The notes under the pieces were generated by a model that worked only from the letters and a program-made list of their open reading frames with translations, was not told the origin of the DNA and searched no databases. Position numbers and translations under genes: made by a program. 46,746 nt of DNA from Spirochaetota bacterium (GTDB taxonomy: Bacteria > Spirochaetota > Spirochaetia > Treponematales > UBA12059), in NCBI GenBank assembly GCA_029560805.1, contig JAKQKE010000261.1, positions 1 to 46,746 on the forward strand, written 5' to 3'. Of the stretch, positions 16,398 to 24,060 are shown piece by piece (within the stretch, counting starts at the first letter, position 1; every line of letters starts with the position of its first letter).

Positions 16398-17026
16398 GCC
16401 TCGGCCCTCGCCGCCATCGCGGCGGCCAGGGCCTCATCCTTCGGCCGCCCGGTCAGCGCCGCTTCCAAGAAGCCCGGATAGCGTAGAGCGGGGAGGGCCA
16501 CCTCGTCGGGCAGGGCCGACACGAGCTCGGCCATCGGGCGATGAGTCAGGTTCGACAGCCGCCCGAGCAGCTCGCGCGAGGCGCGCTGGGGCATGCTACG
16601 GTGTTCCGGATAGCCCGCGCCGCGCTCCGGCGTGAACAGCTGCTCGAACACGAGGCGGAGATTGACGTCGCCGGCCCAGCCGTAGCCCTGGTTCAAGGCC
16701 AGGCTTACGCAGTTACCGCCGTTGATGCGGGCGAACAGCCACGCGTCAAGGGGACAGAGGACGTGGCCGCAGGACACGCCCGGGTAGAGGAGGGCCGCGT
16801 TCAGGAAGCCCTGGCCCGTGCCGCAGCCGCCGACGACGAAATCGACTCGGCCGAGGCCCAGGAGCAGGGCCGCCATCAGGCCCGTATGGAGGTAGGATAG
16901 CTCGGGCGCCTCGCCCGAGCGGCGCATGCCGCAGTTCAGGAGCTCATACCCGCGCGGCTCGAGGGCACGAAGAATATCAGCGTTCCGGTCGGCCGCGCTC
17001 GTCTCGCTCAGTATGGCTAGCCTCAT
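16394..17026 (-). CDS. RpiB/LacAB-family sugar-phosphate isomerase-like protein
   Basis: The 210-residue product has the RpiB pattern: an N-terminal Rossmann strand (MRLAILSETSAADRN), VDFVVGGCGTGQGFLNAAL (equivalent of the GTG-G phosphate loop with the catalytic Cys nearby) and NGGNCVSLAL. It would interconvert aldose and ketose phosphates. It is longer at the C terminus than RpiB (about 150 residues), with a helical extension after residue 150. ATGA overlaps at both ends couple it to the transketolase and IolD-like genes. A REP-motif match at 16750-16759 encodes Leu-Cys-Pro; it may be native. Confidence 0.75.
   Translation of the reverse strand: MRLAILSETSAADRNADILRALEPRGYELLNCGMRRSGEAPELSYLHTGLMAALLLGLGRVDFVVGGCGTGQGFLNAALLYPGVSCGHVLCPLDAWLFARINGGNCVSLALNQGYGWAGDVNLRLVFEQLFTPERGAGYPEHRSMPQRASRELLGRLSNLTHRPMAELVSALPDEVALPALRYPGFLEAALTGRPKDEALAAAMAARAEA
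16750..16759 (-). repeat. REP motif match inside the RpiB-like gene
   Basis: GGGGACAGAG on plus; coding sense reads Val-Leu-Cys-Pro-Leu. It could be chance conservation rather than an insertion. Confidence 0.4.
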
Positions 17027-17991
17027 GTCGCCCTCCTAATAGAGACGTCGGAACCGTTCCGGCGTAGCGCTTCCCTGGCGCCGGCCGCAATACCGGCCGG
17101 GTCGAGCCCGTACCGAGAGAAAATGCGCTCGTCATCGCCCGATTCCAAGAAACAGTCCGGGAAGCCCAGCCGGACGACGACGGCGGGGTCCGACTCCGCC
17201 GCCGCCTCGCAGACGGCGGAGCCGAGGCCGCCGATCCGCGAATGGTTCTCGACGCTGACGAGCGCCCCGCACTCGCGGGCGGCCTTCGCCACGGCCTCGG
17301 CGTCGAACGGCTTGATGGTACCGAAATGGAGCACCCTCGCGGCGATGCCGTCACGGCGCAGGATGGCCGCGGCCTCGAGGGCGCGCGCGCTCATCATCCC
17401 CTCCGATAGGATAGCCACATCGTCGCCCGGCGCCAGCTCCACCGCGCGACCTATATCGGGGCGCCAACCGACGCCGAACAGGTCGGGCAGCTCGCAACGC
17501 ATCGTCCGCAAGTAGACCGGGGCGGAGGTTTCCATCGCCAGCTCGACCATCGCTCCGGCCTCGGCCGCGTCGGCGGGCGTCAGCACGATCATGTTCGGCA
17601 TCGTCCGCATCACGGCTATATCCTCGACGGCCGAGTGAGTCGCCCCGCCCCGGCCCGAAGGAAGGCCGCCATACGCCCCGTTGAGCTTGACCGGCTGGCG
17701 GGCATGGGCGACCGAGACGCGGACCTGGTCCGCGGCCCTGGTCGCCAGGAAGACGGCGAAGGCGGAGACCCAGGGCACGAAGCCGCAGCTCGCCAGGCCG
17801 GCGGCGACGCAGACGGCGTTGGCCTCGGCTATGCCCATCGGATAGAAGCGGTCGGGATAGGCGGCGCGGAACAGCGAGGTCTGCGTCGAGGGACAGACGT
17901 CCGGATCGAGGACGACCATTTTCGGATACCGCTCCGCCAGCTCGACGAGGGCCCGTCCGAAGGCGGCCCGTTGCGCGACGCCGGCGCTCAT
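17023..17991 (-). CDS. Transketolase, C-terminal (pyrimidine-binding) subunit
   Basis: The 322-residue product is the second half of a split transketolase: the ThDP pyrimidine domain (RFYPMGIAEANAVCVAAGLA with the conserved Glu; GGATHSAVEDIAVMRTMPNM) and the transketolase C domain (VVSVENHSRIGGLGSAV-type strand). ATG at 17991 overlaps the stop of the N-terminal subunit (ATGA). A longer start at 18051 would add Arg-rich residues overlapping the neighbour and is unlikely. With its partner it transfers two-carbon ketol groups between sugar phosphates. Confidence 0.92.
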   Translation of the reverse strand: MSAGVAQRAAFGRALVELAERYPKMVVLDPDVCPSTQTSLFRAAYPDRFYPMGIAEANAVCVAAGLASCGFVPWVSAFAVFLATRAADQVRVSVAHARQPVKLNGAYGGLPSGRGGATHSAVEDIAVMRTMPNMIVLTPADAAEAGAMVELAMETSAPVYLRTMRCELPDLFGVGWRPDIGRAVELAPGDDVAILSEGMMSARALEAAAILRRDGIAARVLHFGTIKPFDAEAVAKAARECGALVSVENHSRIGGLGSAVCEAAAESDPAVVVRLGFPDCFLESGDDERIFSRYGLDPAGIAAGAREALRRNGSDVSIRRAT

Positions 17992-18842
17992 GACCCGAGC
18001 TCCGCCAGCGCGCGGGCAAGCTCGCCGTCGTCGGGCGCCTTGCCGTGCCATTCGCAGCGTCCTTCCATGAACGAGACGCCCTTGCCCTTTACGGTCGTAG
18101 CGACCAGGACGACGGGACCGCGCCCGGCTCGCTCGCGCGCCGACGCGATAGCCGGCATGAGGGCGGCCAGATCGTGGCCATCCACTCCCGAGGCGTCCCA
18201 GCCGAAGGCCCGAAAGCGAGCGGCGACGGCGTCGGGGGCCTGGAAGGGGCCGGTGGCCGTAGATAGCTGCACGGCGTTACAGTCGACGATGGCGACGATG
18301 CCGGGCAGGCGCAAGGCTCCGGCGTAGCCGGCGGCTTCCCAGACCTGGCCTTCCTGGAGCTCGCCGTCGCCCATCAGCACGAAGGTCCGGAAGGATCCAA
18401 GCGACGGGTCGGCCATCGCGGCCATCGCCATACCGATGCCACAGGAGAGGCCCTGGCCCAGGGAGCCGGAGGACATATCGACGCCGGGCAGCTTATGCAT
18501 ATCCGGGTGAGCCTGGAGCGGGGTACCCAGTTCATCGAAGGTCTCCAGGAGCTCCGGCGAGAAATAGCCGCGGAGCGCCAGCACCGAGTAATACCCGGGC
18601 GTGGCGTGCCCCTTGGACAGGATGAAGCGGTCCCGATCAGGCCTGTCAGGCCTTGAGGGATCGATGGAACGCATCCCGCCGAAGTACAGCGCCACGAGTA
18701 GCTCGACCTCGGACAGGGATCCACCAGTATGGCCCATGCCGGCTCGATGGGTCATCTCGAGTATCAAACGCCGCGCCCGTCCGGCGAGGACCGTTAAACC
18801 CTCGAGCGAAGCCTGCCCGTCCAGATAACATGACTCGTTCAT
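17988..18842 (-). CDS. Transketolase, N-terminal (ThDP diphosphate-binding) subunit
   Basis: The 284-residue product holds the Mg/ThDP site GDGELQEGQVWEA (158-170) and the conserved SKGHATPGYY and GSLGQGLSCGIGMA segments. Split transketolases of this type are typical of catabolic operons and of many anaerobes. It is the first gene of the leftward operon and starts eight bases after a strong promoter -10 element. Substrate control is probably by the divergent IclR regulator. Confidence 0.93.
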   Translation of the reverse strand: MNESCYLDGQASLEGLTVLAGRARRLILEMTHRAGMGHTGGSLSEVELLVALYFGGMRSIDPSRPDRPDRDRFILSKGHATPGYYSVLALRGYFSPELLETFDELGTPLQAHPDMHKLPGVDMSSGSLGQGLSCGIGMAMAAMADPSLGSFRTFVLMGDGELQEGQVWEAAGYAGALRLPGIVAIVDCNAVQLSTATGPFQAPDAVAARFRAFGWDASGVDGHDLAALMPAIASARERAGRGPVVLVATTVKGKGVSFMEGRCEWHGKAPDDGELARALAELGS

Positions 18843-18849
18843 ATTGTTT

Positions 18850-18878
18850 TATATACAACCCGGTTGCGTGCTTGTCAA
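18850..18878 (-). promoter_or_regulatory. Promoter of the carbohydrate operon with possible IclR operator
   Basis: On the minus strand TTGACA (18878-18873) and TATATA (18855-18850) have the ideal 17-base spacing. The spacer contains CAACCCGGTTG (18856-18866), a near-palindrome placed to block polymerase, hence a candidate operator for the divergent IclR protein. The -10 lies only seven bases from the ATG, so the transcript would be leaderless or nearly so. Confidence 0.6.
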
Positions 18879-18929
18879 TGTTTATTTATATCGCTTGTCA
18901 CTTCATGCGCTGACGACTATCATCGGCTC

Positions 18930-19745
18930 ATGCCCAAGACCGATGGCGCCATGATCCAGTCCGTGGAGCGGGCGCTCGCCCTTCTCGAGCGCATCGCGGA
19001 TCATCCCGAGGCTTCGTTCAGCTTAACGGATCTCACCGAGTACATGTCGCTCGACAAGAGCTCGGTGTTCAGGCTCCTATCCACCCTGGGCAAGTATGGG
19101 CTGGTCAGGCAGGAAGAGAGTCGCAAGGGCTACCTGCTCGGCTTCGGCATCTACGGCCTTGCGGCCTCGCTCAGGCAGCAGCTCAAGATCACCGAGCTCG
19201 CGTCGCCCGTACTCAAGCGCCTCGCCTTCGCAACGAAGGAGAACGCCCACCTGGCCGTGCGTTCGGGACGACTAGCAGTATTCATAGACCGAGAGCGCGC
19301 CGCCAAGACGATCGCGGCCAACACGGACATCGGCGAAACCGAGGAACTATACTGTACTGCCGTCGGCCGATGCCTCATCTGCCGTATGGACGCTAAAGAA
19401 CTCGGAGAGCTCTTCGCGGGGACAGAGCTGACACGCTACACCGAGGCCACGATCACCGACCTCGGCCTCTTGGCCGACGAGCTGGCCGCCGTCCGGAAGC
19501 GGGGTTACGCCCTGGACGACGGCGAGTACGAGCGCAACGTGGTCTGTATCGCCGCGCCCATCTACAACTTCGAGGGCGCGGTCGAGGCTTCGGTAGGCAT
19601 CTCCGGCCCCCGCGACCGCATGGACGCCCAGCTCCCGTCCTTCATCGAGGCGGTCCGCTCCGCGGGGACGGAGCTGTCGGAGTCGCTCGGCGGCGCCAGA
19701 CGAAGGCAACGGGGTTCGGTAGCAGGAGACCCCGATCAGAAATAG
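18930..19745 (+). CDS. IclR-family transcriptional regulator
   Basis: The 271-residue product has the N-terminal winged helix (MIQSVERALALLERIAD, FSLTDLTEYMSLDKSSVFRLLSTLGKYGLV) and the C-terminal effector-binding GAF-like domain, including the family's REY/GYALDDGEYERNVVCIAAPIYN motif and VEASVGISGP. The start at 18930 is chosen because the upstream extension contains odd hydrophobic residues. Divergence from the transketolase operon implies local control by a pathway intermediate. A REP motif at 19418-19427 encodes Gly-Thr-Glu-Leu. The 3' end overlaps the convergent hydrolase gene by 10 bases. Confidence 0.9.
   Translation: MPKTDGAMIQSVERALALLERIADHPEASFSLTDLTEYMSLDKSSVFRLLSTLGKYGLVRQEESRKGYLLGFGIYGLAASLRQQLKITELASPVLKRLAFATKENAHLAVRSGRLAVFIDRERAAKTIAANTDIGETEELYCTAVGRCLICRMDAKELGELFAGTELTRYTEATITDLGLLADELAAVRKRGYALDDGEYERNVVCIAAPIYNFEGAVEASVGISGPRDRMDAQLPSFIEAVRSAGTELSESLGGARRRQRGSVAGDPDQK
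19418..19427 (+). repeat. REP motif inside the IclR gene
   Basis: GGGGACAGAG read as Ala-Gly-Thr-Glu-Leu, at a loop in the effector domain. Confidence 0.55.
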
Positions 19746-21655
19746 GCCGCACCGCCGCAGGTGATCCAGGTCACCAGCGTCGCGACGACCAACGACCCGA
19801 GGTACACCCTGCCCGTCTTCCTGAAGAAATAGACGGCCAGGAAAAAGAGCACGAAGAACTGCGGGAAGATGAGTACCAGCGCGCTCATGAAGGGTCCGTC
19901 GAACAGGGACAGCCCCGTGAGCGCGAAGCCGGTCCCGAAGCCCAGGAAGAACGGCAGGTACTCGAAGAGAGCCACGACCACCAGCCCGCCGAGCATCACC
20001 AGCACGCTCTTGGCCCACCAGAGCCACTGCGTCCGTACGCTCGAAGACGCCTCGGGCAGGCGCATCTGCCCGAACAGTTTGACACCGCCGTTGATCAGGA
20101 AGAAGACGAAGAAGAACGGAAGGTACAGGAAGAATTGCCCGGCGCGAGCGGGAGTAAGCGGCCGCAGGAACGGCCAGATGAAGCGCAGGTCGGTATCGAA
20201 CACCCGATAGCAGGTGCTGACGACGGCCAGGAGGTAGCTGAACATCGCGAGGGCCATCAGCGCCGTCTTGCCGACGATACCCCAATCGATGACAGTCTTC
20301 TCCCGGTCGAACGACAGGCCCAGGTCGTACATCGTCACGCCGAGTCGCCGGCCCTCGCCATGCCTATACCAGGCGCGTAGTGAAAAGAACGCGATGACGG
20401 CCAAGGTATCCAGCCAGAGGATCAGGCCGCCGGCCATCAGAGTCTTGAAGAGGCCGTCCGGATAGGGGAACAGCCCATGGCCCAGCTGCGTCATGAACGG
20501 GTAGAGGGCCGCGCTCAGGGTGACGCTGATCGCGGCGGAGCGACGCCAGCTACGAGACGGCATCACGTAGCGCTCGGGCATCGGCTGGGCCACCGCGGCG
20601 AAGAACGGCGTGGCCAGGAGTAGCGAGCCCAGCGGCATCAGGGACAGCGCTCCGACGAGCAAGGCCAGGCCGACGAGCAGCTCCCGCGCCATGAAGACGA
20701 GGTCGTCGGGAGCTATGGTCGGTTCGACGCCGAGCGCCTCGGTGAACCAGGCCATCGCCGCGGAGATAGCACGCGAGCTATGGGTCACGCCCCGGTGCAC
20801 GGTCTCTATCATCTCCATGCGCCTGGCGCTACCATCGTCGAAGCGGCCGTAGGTAGTATTCCAGGCAATGGGCGAGTCCTGACCGGCGAAGACGCCGTAG
20901 CGTAGCGCTGCTTCGTTCAGCCTCCCCGTCGTCAGCTCGTAGTCCCTGAAGTAGTCGAATTCGTCGTAGCGGGCCTGGAGCATCAGGTAGTTCTTGAGCT
21001 CGACCGATCCGTCCGCCCCGTAGACCGGGCCGTACGGCTGGCCGCACTGGAGAACGATGGCCGCGTGCTCGGGGTTCTCCCTAGCGACCGTGACCGCGCT
21101 CCAGGTACCCATAGAGTGCCCGGTAACCCCGACTTTGTCACCGCGCACGTAGTCCCGGTCGCGTAACCAGCGGAAAGCCGCGGTGGCGCCCATCGACGAG
21201 TCGACGAGCCCGTCGACGCCGGCCCCGTTCAGCGCCGAGAAGCTCATGAACAGCTTGAAACGCGCCGGACCGCCCTTCGTCCGATCGTAGCCCCTATGCC
21301 TCAGGCCGAGCGGACTCTCGCCATGGCCATACTGGTCTATCGCGAGAGCCGCGATGCCGCGCCTGGCCAGCTCGAGCGCGAACGCGGCGGAGGTATCCTT
21401 ATCGTTCTGATAGCCGTGTAGCGCCAGCACGGCGGGTACAGGATTCGCCTCACTGGCTAACGCGGGAACGTAGAGCTTGCCCGGAATATAGGCGTCGAGC
21501 CCGTCGTTCGTCCGTACGGGGATGCGTACGCGCGACACGGCCACCGCGCCGAAGTCCCGTTCGATGAACGACGCCGTCGCGACGGCCCCGAAGACGATCA
21601 AGAGCAAGACGGCGAGAACCGCGGCTGACCGCGCCGCCTGGTTACGTGCTTCCAT
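19736..21655 (-). CDS. Alpha/beta hydrolase fused to a polytopic membrane domain
   Basis: The 639-residue product starts with a signal anchor (11-30). An alpha/beta hydrolase domain follows: VPAVLALHGYQND oxyanion region, and nucleophile elbow GHSMG with Ser181. An acid and His are expected further on, for example RGVTHSS near 290. The second half (about 318-639) has eight or more hydrophobic spans, with aromatic-rich segments such as FFLYLPFFFVFF. The hydrolase should face outside, tethered to the membrane. Substrate unknown; a lipid or cell-wall ester is possible. Convergent with the IclR gene, so probably unrelated to the sugar operon. Confidence 0.8.
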   Translation of the reverse strand: MEARNQAARSAAVLAVLLLIVFGAVATASFIERDFGAVAVSRVRIPVRTNDGLDAYIPGKLYVPALASEANPVPAVLALHGYQNDKDTSAAFALELARRGIAALAIDQYGHGESPLGLRHRGYDRTKGGPARFKLFMSFSALNGAGVDGLVDSSMGATAAFRWLRDRDYVRGDKVGVTGHSMGTWSAVTVARENPEHAAIVLQCGQPYGPVYGADGSVELKNYLMLQARYDEFDYFRDYELTTGRLNEAALRYGVFAGQDSPIAWNTTYGRFDDGSARRMEMIETVHRGVTHSSRAISAAMAWFTEALGVEPTIAPDDLVFMARELLVGLALLVGALSLMPLGSLLLATPFFAAVAQPMPERYVMPSRSWRRSAAISVTLSAALYPFMTQLGHGLFPYPDGLFKTLMAGGLILWLDTLAVIAFFSLRAWYRHGEGRRLGVTMYDLGLSFDREKTVIDWGIVGKTALMALAMFSYLLAVVSTCYRVFDTDLRFIWPFLRPLTPARAGQFFLYLPFFFVFFLINGGVKLFGQMRLPEASSSVRTQWLWWAKSVLVMLGGLVVVALFEYLPFFLGFGTGFALTGLSLFDGPFMSALVLIFPQFFVLFFLAVYFFRKTGRVYLGSLVVATLVTWITCGGAAYF

Positions 21656-21732
21656 GTCGACGTCCTTGTAAGCAGAAACGACATGCGATCAGTATCGCAC
21701 ACTCTACGCGGAAGACAAGCGCAGGCGGGCGG

Positions 21733-22434
21733 CTACGTAGCACGGTACGGCACCCCTCGCGCATCAATCGTCCTCGGATCCAGCTCCTCGAGTAGCGCGC
21801 CAAGGAAGGCGAGGAGCGCCGCGCCGGAGCCCCCCAGCTCTGTCCCCAGCAAGACTCGCAACCTCGAGTATTCGATCGCTATAGCCGCTCGCAATGGCGT
21901 CAGGCCACAGGCCTCGTAGTCGATCATATCCTCGAGCAGGGAACGAACGCGGTCGACGATAACGGTAGCTTCGTCGTTTCCACTGTCCCTGAGCGAGAAT
22001 AGCGCCGCCTCGAACGCGTCGAACGCCCCGAGAGGATCGGCGAGCGTCTCGGCGGCCAGCCTGGACAGAGAGGAACGCAGGTTGAGGCGAAGTCGCGAGT
22101 ATTTGCGCCGCTCCTGATCGTGGCGCGGCCGTTTGGGAAAGCCGGCCTTGATCAGGATCGCCAGGTCGGCGTAGAACAACCCACGGTCGAAACCGGCGCT
22201 CGCCGCGCTGCGCGACAGAGCTCCCCGCTGGCCTCCAGCCGGCCTAGCAAGATATCGTACAGCCGCCTCGTACTCCGTCCGGACGCGCATGAAATCGTTT
22301 CCGGCGGCCGATCCATCGTTTCCGCCCCCCAGGTCGGGATGCGTCGCGAGCGCCTGCGCCCTGAAGGCAGAGCGAAGCTCGCCCTCGGTCGTGATGTCAC
22401 CGTCGTCGATTCCGCGAATGAAACGATTAGCCAT
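21733..22434 (-). CDS. J-domain-like protein
   Basis: The 233-residue product has an N-terminal J-domain-like segment with the HPD tripeptide (ALATHPDLGGG, about residue 31) preceded by an FRAQAL helix and followed by a MRVRTEYEAAVRYLA helix, as in DnaJ. The rest is helical with no zinc fingers or substrate domain recognisable (KYSRLRLNLRSSLSRLA, YEACGLTPLRAAIAIEYSRL). It may recruit DnaK to a specific client. A REP motif at 21838-21847 encodes Gly-Thr-Glu-Leu. Confidence 0.65.
   Translation of the reverse strand: MANRFIRGIDDGDITTEGELRSAFRAQALATHPDLGGGNDGSAAGNDFMRVRTEYEAAVRYLARPAGGQRGALSRSAASAGFDRGLFYADLAILIKAGFPKRPRHDQERRKYSRLRLNLRSSLSRLAAETLADPLGAFDAFEAALFSLRDSGNDEATVIVDRVRSLLEDMIDYEACGLTPLRAAIAIEYSRLRVLLGTELGGSGAALLAFLGALLEELDPRTIDARGVPYRAT
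21838..21847 (-). repeat. REP motif inside the J-domain gene
   Basis: CTCTGTCCCC on plus; coding sense reads Leu-Gly-Thr-Glu-Leu near the C terminus. Confidence 0.6.
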
Positions 22435-22461
22435 GACGTCGAGCCGAATCCAATGACATTA

Positions 22462-23379
22462 TTATTTATTAACGGCCAAGTGCGAGGCCCGCTTCGAAAT
22501 GGCCGCGACGAGTCCGCCGCCGAGTATCAACGCGCCTCCGGCGAGATGCGCGAGCCCAAGGGTCTCGCCGAGCAACAGGAAACCGAACAGCGCGCCATAG
22601 AGCGGTAAGGTATTATAGAACACCATGGCGCCCCCGGCGCCAAGCAGCTTGACACCAGCGTTCCAGCACAAGAATCCGAGCGCCGCCGGCACAAGCCCGA
22701 CGTACACGACCAGCCCGATAAGGCGAGGCGTCCAGGCCACCGGCTGAAGCCCATGCTCGAGGACCGCGAAAACGAGCAGCACGGGCAAGCCGATGAACAT
22801 CGACAGGGCCGTGGCAGAAATCGGCGAACGGTCGCGAACCACGCGCCGCGTCGCTACCGAATAGAGCGCCCAGAACGTCACGGCCACTACGATCAGCAGG
22901 TCGCCGCGGTTGAGGGACAGAGCTTTGCTTGGACCCGAGGCCGAGCCGAACAACAGGACCACGACGCCGCCGAGCGCCAGGACCGACCCGAACAGCTGCC
23001 GTCCGGAAAATGGCTCTCGCAGCAACCAGGCCGCGAACGCCGCGGTCAAGAGCGGACCGATGCCGTTGATCAGGGTACCATTGATCGCCTGCGTATAGGA
23101 TAAGCCGAAATATAGGGTAGGGGCGAACAACACGACACCGGTCAGCGACATCGCCCCGAGCAGGAGCCAATCCTTTCCGAGACGCCGTTCCTGGATCGGT
23201 CTCGCGCGTAGGACAAACGCGAAGACGATAGAGGCGACGACATAGCGCGTAGCGGTCAGCGTCAGCGGGCCGATCTGATCTCGCACGAGCCGGCCGATCA
23301 TTATATTCGTCGCCCAGGCGCAGGTCGCGACGTTAACGAGCAGAATTCCCTTGAGTCGCCGCTTCCCATCGGTAGTCAC
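22462..23379 (-). CDS. EamA/DMT-family transporter (RhaT/YdcZ-like permease)
   Basis: The 305-residue product has about ten hydrophobic spans in two EamA repeats (GILLVNVATCAWATNIMIGRLVRD ... and LIVVAVTFWALYSVATRRVVRD). These are typical drug/metabolite exporters of the inner membrane; substrate unknown. GTG at 23379 is preferred over an ORF-extending upstream start because GAGGAGGAAT lies just upstream at 23384-23393. The upstream in-frame extension belongs to a decayed gene. A REP motif at 22914-22922 encodes Ala-Leu-Ser-Leu. Confidence 0.85.
   Translation of the reverse strand: MTTDGKRRLKGILLVNVATCAWATNIMIGRLVRDQIGPLTLTATRYVVASIVFAFVLRARPIQERRLGKDWLLLGAMSLTGVVLFAPTLYFGLSYTQAINGTLINGIGPLLTAAFAAWLLREPFSGRQLFGSVLALGGVVVLLFGSASGPSKALSLNRGDLLIVVAVTFWALYSVATRRVVRDRSPISATALSMFIGLPVLLVFAVLEHGLQPVAWTPRLIGLVVYVGLVPAALGFLCWNAGVKLLGAGGAMVFYNTLPLYGALFGFLLLGETLGLAHLAGGALILGGGLVAAISKRASHLAVNK
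22914..22922 (-). repeat. REP motif match inside the EamA gene
   Basis: GGGACAGAG followed by CTTTGC. Coding sense reads Lys-Ala-Leu-Ser-Leu in a cytoplasmic loop. Confidence 0.5.
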
Positions 23380-23404
23380 CGCTATTCCTCCTCGTCGCAC
23401 CGTA

Positions 23405-23898
23405 CTATGGCGAGTCGTAGTCGGTATAGCCCATCCTGGCGGATAGCTCAGAGAACCGAGCGCCGAATCCGAACTCGCTATCGCGTCGCCGTCGAACCCC
23501 TCGACCAGGGAGCCCGCCGCCGCGAGTATAGCGCTAAACACACTGAGCGCGTCGAGGACTATCGTCAGCTCGCCGATAGCGACGGGCTCAAGGCCGTTGG
23601 CCAGGCTTTAAAGCGCGAGCGTACACCCGTCCGTGCCGGAGAAGCGCCCATGCGACGTGCCAACGTCTCGTAATAGCATGTCTGTCGCAACGAATAACGG
23701 CACACCGAGAGTATACTTCCATAGCGGGAACGGCACGGTATAGCCATCCACGCAGAGACGAGCCCCGGGTGCGATCATTCCGAGCCGTATCGCGGCGTTC
23801 GCCATCGACCTATCCGTGTCGAACACGCCTCGTATCGAGCCCATCCGTTCACGCGCATCGAGCCGATACTGATTCCGATCCACATGCTCACAGCACAA
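23405..23898 (-). pseudogene. Decayed gene of unknown function (in-frame stop plus frameshift)
   Basis: A leftward reading frame from about 23898 (TTG) or 23844 (ATG) is coherent (VFDTDRSMANAAIRLG, VDGYTVPFPLWKYTLGVPLF) up to a TAA at about 23608. Beyond that stop the same frame continues as SLANGLEPVAIGELTIVLDAL to VEGFDGDA. Then a different frame carries on as DSEFGFGARFSELSARMGYTDYDSP with a natural stop at 23405. Read together they give a protein of about 160 residues broken by one nonsense codon and one frameshift. No family recognised. Recoding is conceivable but two lesions favour decay. Confidence 0.45.
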
Positions 23899-23904
23899 GT
23901 CTAG

Positions 23905-23920
23905 CGTTTCACGTGAAACA
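23905..23920. promoter_or_regulatory. parS centromere site 1
   Basis: CGTTTCACGTGAAACA matches the conserved ParB-binding palindrome TGTTTCACGTGAAACA at 15 of 16 positions. It should load ParB/Spo0J near the origin for chromosome segregation. Confidence 0.9.
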
Positions 23921-23928
23921 TCGCGAGA

Positions 23929-23961
23929 GGGACAGAGGCTCGTCTCGGGGACAGAGCTTCG
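23929..23961. repeat. Two REP motifs between the parS sites
   Basis: GGGACAGAG at 23929-23937 and GGGGACAGAGCTTCG at 23947-23961 in direct orientation, filling the 46-base gap between the two parS palindromes. Confidence 0.85.
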
Positions 23962-23966
23962 TCGCC

Positions 23967-23982
23967 TGTTTCACGTGAAACA
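23967..23982. promoter_or_regulatory. parS centromere site 2
   Basis: TGTTTCACGTGAAACA, an exact 16/16 match to the parS consensus, 62 bases from site 1 and just beyond the gyrA terminator. Confidence 0.95.
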
Positions 23983-23997
23983 TCCAGGGCTAGCCAT

Positions 23998-24032
23998 TTA
24001 AAAAGGCCGCGATCCCATATGGAATCGCGGCC
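23998..24032 (-). terminator. Rho-independent terminator of gyrB-gyrA
   Basis: On the minus strand GGCCGCGAT...ATCGCGGCC stem closed by a short loop and followed by TTTTT, 29 bases after the gyrA stop. Confidence 0.85.
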
Positions 24033-24060
24033 GTGTCAGGCAGAAGCTTTTCAGGAGCCT

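Noticed and set aside
18864-18929. Earlier start for the IclR gene
   Set aside because: The extra 22 residues are hydrophobic and Cys-rich and overlap the divergent promoter; ATG 18930 directly precedes the winged-helix domain.
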